Positions 8,265 to 15,426 of a stretch of DNA of 18,608 bases are shown here, piece after piece. The number at the start of each line of letters is the position of its first letter. Positions within the stretch are counted from its first letter, which is position 1. The notes below the pieces were generated by a model that worked only from the letters and a program-made list of their open reading frames with translations, was not told the DNA's origin and did not search any database. The position numbers and the translations under genes are program-made. Origin of the DNA: DASUSF01 sp036375275 (lineage in GTDB: Bacteria; Pseudomonadota; Alphaproteobacteria; Geminicoccales; Geminicoccaceae); the NCBI GenBank assembly GCA_036375275.1, contig DASUSF010000388.1, positions 1 to 18,608 of the forward strand. The letters run 5' to 3'.

Positions 8265-9005
8265 CTACGCCCAGATCTGCTGGCCGCCGTCGATCCCGAG
8301 GACCTCGCCGGTGACGAACCCGTTGCACATCAGGTAGAGGGCGCCCATCGCGCAGTCCTCGGCGTGGCCGACCCGGCCGACCGGCAGGCGGGCCGCGAAC
8401 GTCCGGAAGCGCTCCTCCTTGTCGTGGGCGTGGAGGAGGTCGTTGAGCGGCGTGTCGCACAGCCCGGGCGCGACCGTGTTCACGCGGACCCCGAGCTTCG
8501 CGAACTCGAGCGCCAGCGAGCGGGTGGCGGCCTCGAGCGCGCCGTTGATCGCCCCGCCCATGATGTAGCCCTTGACCGGCCGCTTCGCCGCGACCCCGGT
8601 GAAGAAGACCACGCTGCCGCCGCGGCGGAGGTGCGGCCGGGCGTCGTAGGCGGCCCAGAACGGTCCCCAGAACTTGGAGGCGAAGGCGGCGTGCGCCTCC
8701 TCCTCGGTGAGGTCGTCGTAGAGCACCGGCCTGACCGTCGAGCCCGGCAGGACCAGATGGTCGAAGGGCGCGTTCGCGCTGAGGAACGCCGCCACCGCCG
8801 GACGGTCCTCGACCGGGAGCGCGCTCCAGGGCACCGGCCGGCCGCCGCGCTCCCCGAGCGCCGCCGCTGCCGCCTCCAGCTTCTCCCGGCCGCGCGCCGC
8901 GATCGCCACCTCGGCTCCGGCGTCGATCGCCATCTCGGCGGTCGCGAGCCCCATCCCATAGGAGCCGCCGATGATCAGGACCTTCTGGTCCCGGAGCGAA
9001 AACAT
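8265..9005 (-). CDS. Atypical SDR-fold protein lacking the Tyr-x3-Lys pair
   Basis: 246 residues, the length of a classical short-chain dehydrogenase. KVLIIGGSYGMGLATAEMA is a slightly altered glycine-rich dinucleotide-binding loop, VEVxxR-type contacts are seen as AEVAIAARGREK, and NTVAPG and GEVLGIDGG are conserved SDR elements. The catalytic region is unusual: FFTGVAA replaces the usual Ser strand, and where Tyr-x3-Lys normally precedes the Ala-Leu-Glu helix the sequence is GGAINGALEAATRSLALEF, so Gly and Asn stand in for Tyr and Lys. A set of SDR relatives shares this A-x-N-G-A-L-E pattern. It may be a dehydrogenase with another acid/base, or non-catalytic. The ATG at 9005 is chosen because GAGGG lies 8 bases before it; 9011 and 9026 are alternatives. 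Confidence 0.88.
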   Translation of the reverse strand: MFSLRDQKVLIIGGSYGMGLATAEMAIDAGAEVAIAARGREKLEAAAAALGERGGRPVPWSALPVEDRPAVAAFLSANAPFDHLVLPGSTVRPVLYDDLTEEEAHAAFASKFWGPFWAAYDARPHLRRGGSVVFFTGVAAKRPVKGYIMGGAINGALEAATRSLALEFAKLGVRVNTVAPGLCDTPLNDLLHAHDKEERFRTFAARLPVGRVGHAEDCAMGALYLMCNGFVTGEVLGIDGGQQIWA

Positions 9006-9378
9006 CGCCATTCCCTCGCCCGTCATCGCGCCGCTCCCCGATCGTCCGCCCGCGGGCGACCATAGCGCCACGGGCCTCGACCGGCCAACCGGCCGGCGCG
9101 CGGGATCTCATGATTAACCTCTTGGCAAGGTCGGCGGGATAATCCTTGACGCTGGTCCATGCGATCCTGGGAGTCCGTGTCCGCGCTTCGCGAAGCGGCG
9201 GGTGGATATCGGCCGGCTGCCGGGGTATCGACGGCAGTCCCGGGCGAAGGAAGGATCGGCGTCGACAATCCGGCTCCGGCCCGAGGCCCGGTGGCTCCAA
9301 AGACTCCCGGGCCGGGAGGTCGGGGACGCTCGACCTCTCCGCCCGCGGAAGCGCTCGATGAAGGCGAGGGAGACCGAC
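9006..9378. other. Divergent intergenic region, SDR / proline racemase
   Basis: No convincing gene. The frame of the racemase is open upstream to 9202, but that part is not family-like. A 12-bp palindrome CGCCCGCGGGCG lies at 9047-9058, close to the SDR start. A lower-GC stretch around 9108-9150 (ATGATTAACCTC and GATAATCCTTGAC) is the likely promoter area, but no well-spaced -35/-10 pair could be placed. Confidence 0.5.
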
Positions 9379-10419
9379 ATGGCCGGCATCTGGCGACGGA
9401 TGGTCCAGACGATCGATTCCCACACCGAGGGCAACTCGACCCGCGTGATCACCGGCGGCTACCCGGTGCCGCCCGGGACCACCCTGCTCGAGAAGCGGGC
9501 CTGGCTCTGGCACCACGACGACGGGCTGCGCCGCATGCTCAACTTCGAGCCGCGCGGCCACGGCATGATGTGCTCGGTCCTGCTGCTGCCGCCCTGCGTC
9601 CCGGAGGCGGACGTCTCGGTGATCATCATGGAGCAGGACGAGTACGTGCCGATGTGCGGGCACTGCATCATCGGCACCGCCACGACCCTGGTCACCGCCG
9701 GCCTGGTCCCGGCGCGCGCGCCGGTGACCACGCTCACCATCGAGACGCCCGCGGGCCTCGTCGCCTGCGAGGTCGAGGTCCGGGACGGGCGCGCCGGGCC
9801 GGCCTCGTTCACCAACGTCGAGTCCTTCCTGCTCCACGAGCGCGCGGAGGTCGAGGTCGAGGGCTTCGGCCGCCTCGCCGTCGACGTCGCCTACGGCGGC
9901 GACTTCTACGCCATCGTCGACGCCGACCGGCTCGGGCTCGAGCTCGGCCCCGAGCACGACGCGGCGCTGATCGCCTTCGCCCGGGCGCTGATCCCGGCGG
10001 TCAACCGGCAGCTCGCCATCCGCCACCCCGAGCGGCCGGACATCGACCGCTGCTACCAGACGCTCCTCACCTCCACCCGGACCACGTCCGGCGACCTCAA
10101 GCAGACCATCGTCTGCCCGCCGGGCTCGCTCGACCGCAGCCCCTGCGGCACCGGCACCTCGGCGCGCCTCGCCGCCATGGTGACCCGGGGCGAGCTCGGC
10201 CTGGACCAGCCGCGCCGCTTCGAGGGCGTGCTCGGCACCTGCTTCGAGGGCCGCGCCATCGCCGCCGAGGAGCGGGGCGGCGTCCTCTACGTCCGCCCGA
10301 GGGTCACCGGGCGGGCCTGGATCACCGGCTTCCACCAGTTCGTCCTCGATCCATCGGACCCGCTACCCGAGGGCTTCCGGATCGGCCACCCGCCGCGTCC
10401 CGCCCCCGCGCCGGCCTGA
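9379..10419 (+). CDS. Proline racemase / hydroxyproline epimerase family enzyme
   Basis: 346-residue, cofactor-independent enzyme of the proline racemase superfamily. Members invert the alpha-carbon of proline or 4-hydroxyproline with two cysteines as acid and base, or dehydrate trans-3-hydroxyproline when the first Cys is Thr or Ser. Both cysteines are here: Cys93 in VPMCGHCIIGT and Cys256 in DRSPCGTGTSARL, so racemase or epimerase is favoured over dehydratase. IDSHTEGNSTRVITGG near the start and FEPRGHGMM are further family motifs. The ATG at 9379 follows AGGGAG at good spacing; an ATG at 9358 is less likely. The gene stands alone; no proline or hydroxyproline oxidation genes adjoin. It would act in D-amino-acid or hydroxyproline use; the substrate is not determined. 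Confidence 0.92.
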   Translation: MAGIWRRMVQTIDSHTEGNSTRVITGGYPVPPGTTLLEKRAWLWHHDDGLRRMLNFEPRGHGMMCSVLLLPPCVPEADVSVIIMEQDEYVPMCGHCIIGTATTLVTAGLVPARAPVTTLTIETPAGLVACEVEVRDGRAGPASFTNVESFLLHERAEVEVEGFGRLAVDVAYGGDFYAIVDADRLGLELGPEHDAALIAFARALIPAVNRQLAIRHPERPDIDRCYQTLLTSTRTTSGDLKQTIVCPPGSLDRSPCGTGTSARLAAMVTRGELGLDQPRRFEGVLGTCFEGRAIAAEERGGVLYVRPRVTGRAWITGFHQFVLDPSDPLPEGFRIGHPPRPAPAPA

Positions 10420-10708
10420 CGATCGCCCGCTCCAGAAACTCAACCCGCTGATCCGGCGCGACTTCTCGGGTTCGTTTCGTTCATGGCGCATCCGCGGCCG
10501 GCCGCTGCCCACGGGCGGGAGCAGGTCCCGTGCGACGAGCGCACCATGGTATAGCACGGATCTAGGAATAAAGGCAGCCACGCCGCAGGGGCCGACGTCA
10601 CCGGCAGGAGCGGGCGCCCGGCCGCGACCTCGGGCGGTCGAGAGCGGATCCCGGTGCGGCGGAGTCGCCTGCAGGCGGTTCCGAACCGGTGAAGCACCCG
10701 CGCCAGTC
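10420..10708. other. Convergent intergenic region with two palindromes
   Basis: No gene is supported. Just beyond the stop of the coiled-coil gene lie CGCCTGCAGGCG (10666-10677, perfect) and the overlapping 13-mer CGGTTCCGAACCG (10676-10688, six-base arms around one base). They could end transcription from either side, but the loops are tight and there is no T-tract. A lower-GC stretch around 10549-10575 (GGTATAGCAC, AGGAATAAAGG) holds nothing recognisable. Confidence 0.4.
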
Positions 10709-11659
10709 TCAGAAGGTCGTGTCGCGGCACTCGACCTGGATCTGCTCCAGGACCTCGCTGAACCGCCCGGCGATGCCCGTCGTCACCGAGCCCGGCGGGC
10801 AGGGCAACGTGAACTCCGCTTGTGCGCTGCCAGCGCCGACGGGTCCCTGCCGGATCGGCGGCCCGCCGCCAAAGGGACTGCACAGGACGCCGAGCGCGCC
10901 GACGGGCGCTCCGACCACGTCGTCCGTGAGCTGCCCGAACACGCCGCTCATGGCGGTGCCTTCGGGGCAGAGCAGGGTGGACCCGAGAGCGACACCGCCG
11001 AACCCGCCTACGGCCGCCGTCGTGACCGGATCGCCGAGAACCGGTCCGGAAAGGCTGCGCCCGACGATCGAAGCGCACTGGACCTGCAACTGGTCGATCC
11101 TGAGGCCGGCGCGGCCGAGCAGGCCGATCGCGAAGGTGTCGTCCGGATCGTCCGGGCAGCGAAGGGCGAACGGCGCGCCGGCCGTGTCACTGCCTGCGCC
11201 CTCGGTCTCGGCCGGATCGCCCAGTTGCACCGTGAAGAACAGGTCGGCCAACGTCTCGACCTCATTCTCCAAGGCATCGACGCGATCGACCAGAGCACCC
11301 AGGGTCCCGTCATCGGCCTCGAGGGCGCCGACCTGATCGGCCAGAGCACCAAGGTCCCCCTGCAACGCCTCGACACTGGCTTCCAGGGCGCCGACGACAT
11401 CGACCAAGGCACCGAGGTCCTCCTGCAGCGCCGCGTCCTCGGCCTCCAGGGCGCCGACCTTCCCGGCCAGAGCCCCCAGGTCCTCCTGCAGCGCCGCGAC
11501 ACTGGCCTCCAGAGCACTGACGCGATCGGCCAACGCGGGCGGGCGCTGCCCCTGCTGCGCCTGTGCGGCCAGCGGAGCCGCGGCGGCGACGAGAAATCCG
11601 AGCATCACAGCGAGGGAATTCCTCTGCTTCCGCGAGCAGGTGAACCAGTGCCTCGCCAT
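10709..11659 (-). CDS. Secreted coiled-coil protein with three Cys-bounded repeats (unknown function)
   Basis: 316 residues, not recognised as a named family. A long n-region followed by LAVMLGFLVAAAAPLAAQAQ is a signal peptide ending near residue 35. Residues 47-140 form a regular coiled coil of near-identical 21-residue (three-heptad) units such as VGALEAEDAALQEDLGALVD. Residues 165-316 hold three related repeats, each opening with a Cys, Cys-Pro in every case, and closing with a Cys 24-29 residues later: C168-C195, C231-C260 and C287-C311. Each has a G-[IV]-x-G-[RQ] centre and an I/L-x-V-x-C or equivalent end, as in RIDQLQVQC and VLEQIQVEC. This resembles small beta-prism-like domains, by inference only. 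A trimeric or oligomeric stalk with a binding head is a reasonable picture. AAGGGA lies upstream of the ATG. No neighbour hints at its role. Confidence 0.82.
   Translation of the reverse strand: MARHWFTCSRKQRNSLAVMLGFLVAAAAPLAAQAQQGQRPPALADRVSALEASVAALQEDLGALAGKVGALEAEDAALQEDLGALVDVVGALEASVEALQGDLGALADQVGALEADDGTLGALVDRVDALENEVETLADLFFTVQLGDPAETEGAGSDTAGAPFALRCPDDPDDTFAIGLLGRAGLRIDQLQVQCASIVGRSLSGPVLGDPVTTAAVGGFGGVALGSTLLCPEGTAMSGVFGQLTDDVVGAPVGALGVLCSPFGGGPPIRQGPVGAGSAQAEFTLPCPPGSVTTGIAGRFSEVLEQIQVECRDTTF
11282..11521 (-). repeat. 63-bp tandem repeat encoding the coiled coil
   Basis: Codons 47-126 of the coiled-coil gene consist of three full 21-codon units (47-67, 68-88, 89-109) and one shortened 17-codon unit (110-126). 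DNA similarity is visible in the recurring GTCCTCCTGCAGCGCCG and GGCGCCGAC blocks on the plus strand. The short unit lacks four residues, shifting the heptad register. Confidence 0.8.
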
Positions 11660-12049
11660 CGAGCTTATCCCTTTGTTGGCCGAGATTCCCCGAATGGCGT
11701 CGGCCAGGGAAGATGATGCTGCTCCTGCATCGACATCGAGTCAACTCCGGGTTTGATAGTGACCCAGCTTACTCGAAGGAGCGGTTGGCTGTGGCTTTGA
11801 GCATCAAGAGCACGAGGAAGCCGACCGCCTCGTCCTCGATCATCGGGTACAACGGAATTTCTGCAGAGCTGATGGTCCTCCGGCAGCGACCCCGAGCAAT
11901 CCCGATGAGACAGAACCGCACCGCCACGCCCTTCCGCTCAGTGTAAGAAAATTTCTTGCCTTATGACTGGGCGGTCCATCGGAGCCAAGATGGGCAGCCG
12001 CCGGAGAGTCGTGAGCTCCCCGGCGGGGTGAGGCCGGCCACGCCGGTGG
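11660..12049. other. Intergenic region with lower GC, no gene recognised
   Basis: This 390-base gap between the coiled-coil gene and the TRAP permease has visibly lower GC at about 11700-11960 than the rest of the window. A 63-codon minus-strand frame (11772-11960) reads like protein near its end (PMIEDEAVGFLVLLMLKA) but has no start codon upstream and no family match I recognise; it could be a remnant. AAGAAAATTTCTT at 11945-11957 is an inverted repeat around one base. Promoter elements of the coiled-coil gene probably lie just above 11660. Confidence 0.4.
11998..12026 (-). terminator. Strong hairpin downstream of the TRAP permease
   Basis: CCGCCGG pairs with CCGGCGG and, after one mismatch, GAG with CTC, around a seven-base loop. 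It lies 24 bases past the permease stop in the direction of transcription; a smaller hairpin (GCCAC / GTGGC, 12036-12050) touches the stop codon. The place fits a terminator for the TRAP operon, although no U-run follows directly. Confidence 0.5.
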
Positions 12050-14140
12050 CTATTCCGCGGCGGCGGGGGTGAGCGCGCGGCGGCGGGTCAGGTACTGGCT
12101 GAGCGCGACCGGGGCGAAGAAGGCGAGCGCCCAGAGGTCGCTCTCCAGGCCGGGGATCACGAGCGCGATGCCCGCCGTCCCGGCGAGGAGCCGGAGCGGC
12201 CACGCCAGCGGGCTCAGCAGGTAGCCCGCGAGCGCCGTGCCGAGGGTGAAGATGCCGAGCGCGCAGGTGACCGTGGTGTGCAGGAACGCGGCCAGCGTGA
12301 AGTACTCGGGCAGCACGATCAGCATCGCCGGCGAGTAGACGAAGACCAGCGGCACCAGGACCTTGGCGTTGCCGAGCATGAACGCGGAGACGCCGGTCCG
12401 GAACGGGTTGGCGCCGGCGATCGCGCCGGCGGCGTAGGCGGAGGTGCAGACCGGGGGCGTGATCTCGGAGAGCACGCCGTAGTAGAGCACGAACAGGTGG
12501 GCCGCCAGCGGCGGCACGCCCAGGTTGGCGAGCGCCGGCTGGGCGACCGCGGCGAGCATGATGTAGAGGGCGGTGGTCGGCAGCCCGGCGCCCATCAGCA
12601 CGCACGCCATGGCGATGAAGATCAGCGAGAACAGGAGCTGCGCGCCCGCGACCGTGAACAGCTCGAACGGCAGCCAGGAGAAGGCGAGGTGCAGCGCGTC
12701 CGCGATCTCGAGCGCGCCGTTGGTGACCATGAAGCCGAGCCGGAAGGCGACCCCGGTCGTGGTGATCACGCCGACCACGATCCCGACGGCGGCGGCCGCG
12801 GCGCCGACCGGGAGCGCGTAGCGGGCGCCGATGTAGAAGGCGTCGACCAGCTCGCGGAGGCTCATCCGGTGCCAGGGGTTGACGAGGCCGACCAGGATGC
12901 AGGTGGTGATCCCCCAGAACGCCGCCATGTAGGGGGTGTAGCCCGAGAACAGGACGTAGATCAGGACGACGAGCGGGATCAGCGTCGGCCAGCCGCGCTT
13001 GAACACCGGCCAGAACTTCGGGAGCTCGTCCTTGGTGTAGCCGCGCAGGCCCAGCCGCCTGGCCTGGAAGTGGACGATCGTGAACACGCCGAGGTAGTGC
13101 ATCAGCGCCGGCACCGCGGCCGCGATCACGATCTGGCTGTACGGCATCTCCAGGTTCTGGGCCATGATGAAGGCGGCGGCCCCCATGATCGGGGGCGTGA
13201 TCTGGCCGCCGGCGCTCGCCGCCGCCTCGACCCCGCCGGCGAAGTGGCCGGGATAGCCGAGCCGCTTCATGTTCGGGATGGTGAGGGACCCGGTCGAGAC
13301 GGTGTTGGCGACCGAACTGCCCGAGATCGTGCCGAAGAACGCCGAGCTGATCACCGAGACCTTGGCCGGTCCGCCGGTGTAGCGACCGGCGATCACGGTC
13401 GCGATGTCGATGAAGAACTGGCCGAGGCCCATCCGCTGCGCGACCACCCCGAACAGCACGAAGTGGAAGACGATGGTCGAGACCACCCAGAGCGTGATCC
13501 CGAAGATGCCCTCGGCCGGGAAATAGATGTTGTTGATGAACTGCGGCCAGGTGACCCCCGGGTGCTGCAGGATCTGGATCGGGATCGACGGGCCGAACAG
13601 GGCGTAGCTCATGAACACGAGGATGATCAGCGGCAGCACTGGGCCGAGGGTGCGCCGGGTCGCCTCGAGGGTCAGCACGATGCAGATCGTGCCCATCCAG
13701 ATGTCGAGCGGCGCCGGGTTGCCCTGGCGGAGCGCCTGCTGCTCGAGGTGGATCTCGAGGCCGAGGAACGACGTGTCGAGGCCGCGCCAGGTGACCCCGA
13801 TGTACAGCGCCACGACCACGCCGGTCAGCGCGCACGCCCAGTCCCAGAGCGGCACGTTGGAGAAGCGGTAGAAGCGGTTCGGATGGTGGCGGTGCGAGCT
13901 CGCGAGGTGCAGGAACGGGTAGGTCACGAAGACCATCGCCAGCACGCCCGCGAGATGGATCCCCATGTGCCAGTATTCGGCGGGGATGCCGGTCCCGGCG
14001 GTGTAGTAGTGGTAGATCGCGAACGGGATCAGGACGGCGAGCGTGAGCCAGGTCGCCGCCGGGCCGAGCTTCCGGGTCTGGAGCTCGGTGTCGTAGCGCT
14101 CCTCGAGCGCGCGGGCGCTCTCGAGATCAAGGGTCGCCAC
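12050..14140 (-). CDS. TRAP transporter permease, fused small (4TM) and large (12TM) subunits
   Basis: 696-residue inner-membrane protein. The first ~200 residues hold the DctQ-like helices (ATWLTLAVLIPFAIYHYYTA, IHLAGVLAMVFVTYPFLHLA, CALTGVVVALYIGVTW); from about residue 205 the DctM-like subunit follows, with the family segments SVISSAFFGTISGSSVANTV, GGQITPPIMGAAAFIMAQ and SEITPPVCTSAYAAGAIAG. This fused form is typical of TAXI-type TRAP systems, which import small organic acids or amino acids using the sodium or proton gradient. The ATG at 14140 has GGAGGG six bases upstream. It lies 76 bases after the TAXI binding protein on the same strand, with a strong hairpin in the gap. No residue loss is seen. 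The substrate is unknown. Confidence 0.95.
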   Translation of the reverse strand: MATLDLESARALEERYDTELQTRKLGPAATWLTLAVLIPFAIYHYYTAGTGIPAEYWHMGIHLAGVLAMVFVTYPFLHLASSHRHHPNRFYRFSNVPLWDWACALTGVVVALYIGVTWRGLDTSFLGLEIHLEQQALRQGNPAPLDIWMGTICIVLTLEATRRTLGPVLPLIILVFMSYALFGPSIPIQILQHPGVTWPQFINNIYFPAEGIFGITLWVVSTIVFHFVLFGVVAQRMGLGQFFIDIATVIAGRYTGGPAKVSVISSAFFGTISGSSVANTVSTGSLTIPNMKRLGYPGHFAGGVEAAASAGGQITPPIMGAAAFIMAQNLEMPYSQIVIAAAVPALMHYLGVFTIVHFQARRLGLRGYTKDELPKFWPVFKRGWPTLIPLVVLIYVLFSGYTPYMAAFWGITTCILVGLVNPWHRMSLRELVDAFYIGARYALPVGAAAAAVGIVVGVITTTGVAFRLGFMVTNGALEIADALHLAFSWLPFELFTVAGAQLLFSLIFIAMACVLMGAGLPTTALYIMLAAVAQPALANLGVPPLAAHLFVLYYGVLSEITPPVCTSAYAAGAIAGANPFRTGVSAFMLGNAKVLVPLVFVYSPAMLIVLPEYFTLAAFLHTTVTCALGIFTLGTALAGYLLSPLAWPLRLLAGTAGIALVIPGLESDLWALAFFAPVALSQYLTRRRALTPAAAE

Positions 14141-14169
14141 GGCATCCCTCCGGGTGCGGCACGAGGCGG

Positions 14170-14198
14170 CCGGCCGCGCGGCGCGGGCGCGCGGCCGG
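14170..14198 (-). promoter_or_regulatory. 11-bp hairpin between binding protein and permease genes
   Basis: CCGGCCGCGCG (14170-14180) and CGCGCGGCCGG (14188-14198) are perfect complements around a seven-base loop, 18 bases past the stop of the binding-protein gene. No U-tract follows. In operons of binding protein plus permease such structures often protect the upstream transcript, giving more binding protein than permease. That role is inferred. Confidence 0.55.
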
Positions 14199-14216
14199 TC
14201 GGTGTGGCAGGCCCGC

Positions 14217-15248
14217 CTACTGCCGGGCTTCCGCCTGCTCGACCTTCATGCCCTGCTCCTCGTAGAACTTCTCGGCGCCGGGGTGGAGGGGCGTCAGCAC
14301 CGCCTGGAGCGCGGATTCGAGCTGGATGTCCTTGCCCTTGGCATGGCCGTTGTCGAGCAGGTTGCGGGTGTTGTCGTTCCAGAGCGCCTTCGTGATCTCG
14401 TAGATCAGCTCCTCCGGCTGGTCGCAGCCGGTGATCCACTGCGCGCCGACCGCGACCGTCGGGATGTCCTCGTCGAGCCCCTCGTAGGTGCCGCCGGGGA
14501 TGGTGGCCTCGTAGTAGAACGGCACCGCCTCGAGGAAGGTCTCCTTCTCCTCCTCGCTGAACGCGTGGAGCTTCATGCCGCTGGTCGAGGCGAGCTGGAC
14601 CATCGCCGCGGTCGGGATGCCGGCGACGTAGAAGTAGGCGTCGAGCTGGCCGTCGGCGAGGCGCTCGGCGCTCTGCTGGTTGTTGAGCTCGGCGGGCTCG
14701 ATGTCGTCCCGGGTGATCCCGAACGCCTCGAGGAGGTCGAGAACCACGACCTGCGTGCCCGAGCCGGCCTGGGCGATCCCCACCCGCTTGCCCTCGAGGT
14801 CCTCGATCGCGGCGATGTCCGAGCCTTCGGGCAGGACCAGCTGCATGTGCTCGGGGAACAGGTTCGCGATCACGCAGACGTTGTCGTAGGGCTCCTGGCC
14901 CTCGAACATGCCCTCGGCGTTGACCACCTGGTAGACGATGTCGGCGGAGGCGAGCCCGCTCTCGACCTGGCCCGACTGGACGGCGGTGGCGTTGGCGACC
15001 GAGGCGTTCGAGGCCTGCGCGACCGCGATCAGCCCCTCGACGCCGCAGGAGCCGCCCTCCTCGCACGGCCTCGAGCCGGGCGGGTGGCTGATCGCGTTGG
15101 CGAGCAGGCCGGCGATCGGGAAGTAGGTGCCGCCGGCCGAGCCGCTCGCGATCCGGAAGAACTGCGGCTGCTGCGCGAGCGCCACGCCGCCGGCGACGAC
15201 CGCCGCGACGGCCCCGCCGGTCACGAGTGCACGGGTGCGCAGGGTCAT
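14217..15248 (-). CDS. TAXI-family TRAP solute-binding protein
   Basis: 343-residue periplasmic receptor of a TRAP-TAXI importer. A signal peptide (ALVTGGAVAAVVAGGVALAQ) ends near residue 27. The mature protein opens with FRIASGSAGGTYFPIAGLLA, the TAXI signature, then GVEGLIAVAQASNASVANA and DIEPAELNNQQSAERLADGQ, and has a likely disulfide in RPCEEGGSCG. LADGQLDAYFYVAGIPTAAM is the usual ligand-side segment. The frame runs upstream to 15329, but the ATG at 15248, after AGAGGGAGG, begins the signal peptide. It is the first gene of the operon with the permease. TAXI proteins are known for glutamate- or 2-oxoglutarate-like ligands; the ligand here is not determined. Confidence 0.94.
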   Translation of the reverse strand: MTLRTRALVTGGAVAAVVAGGVALAQQPQFFRIASGSAGGTYFPIAGLLANAISHPPGSRPCEEGGSCGVEGLIAVAQASNASVANATAVQSGQVESGLASADIVYQVVNAEGMFEGQEPYDNVCVIANLFPEHMQLVLPEGSDIAAIEDLEGKRVGIAQAGSGTQVVVLDLLEAFGITRDDIEPAELNNQQSAERLADGQLDAYFYVAGIPTAAMVQLASTSGMKLHAFSEEEKETFLEAVPFYYEATIPGGTYEGLDEDIPTVAVGAQWITGCDQPEELIYEITKALWNDNTRNLLDNGHAKGKDIQLESALQAVLTPLHPGAEKFYEEQGMKVEQAEARQ

Positions 15249-15289
15249 GGGAACCTCCCTCTCTGATCGGTGGTTGAGCCTTTGCCGGC

Positions 15290-15308
15290 CGGACCGTCCC
15301 CCGGTCCG
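15290..15308. promoter_or_regulatory. Inverted repeat in the TAXI / flavin reductase divergent region
   Basis: CGGACCG-N5-CGGTCCG, a perfect 7-bp inverted repeat, lies 41 bases upstream of the TAXI start. A related CCGGACCGG occurs again at 15357-15365, nearer the flavin reductase. The spacing would suit a dimeric regulator controlling both genes, or a hairpin in the TAXI leader. No regulator gene is in view. Confidence 0.3.
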
Positions 15309-15426
15309 CCGCCTGGTCGTGCCCGGCATCTTGCCCGCCCGCCAGGACGATCACAACCGGACCGGCGCGCGCGGCGGGGCGGGGGCGGCTTGCGGAGGGT
15401 CCGCCCGAAGTGCGAAGAAGCGCCCC

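Noticed and set aside
5471..8314. Long plus-strand frame antisense to the RND gene (947 codons)
   Set aside because: Composition is Arg/Asp/Glu/Gln-rich low-complexity typical of an antisense frame in GC-rich DNA; the minus strand has clear RND and LolA-like proteins here.
9122..9151. Possible -35/-10 promoter (TTGGCA with TAATCC, or TTGACG)
   Set aside because: TTGGCA and TAATCC are only 12 bases apart, and TTGACG has no -10 match at 16-18 bases.
8200..10335. 711-codon minus-strand frame over the SDR and racemase genes
   Set aside because: Runs antisense to the racemase and out of frame with the SDR; no domain seen.
10363..10581. 72-codon minus-strand frame after the racemase gene
   Set aside because: Overlaps the 3' end of the racemase, has no ribosome site and no family features.
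11764..11960. Small frames in the lower-GC gap, on both strands
   Set aside because: The minus-strand frame has no start codon before its conserved-looking end, and the plus-strand 77-codon frame has no recognisable features or ribosome site.
12278..14395. Plus-strand frame antisense to the TRAP permease (705 codons)
   Set aside because: Same antisense pattern; the minus-strand TRAP permease is unmistakable.
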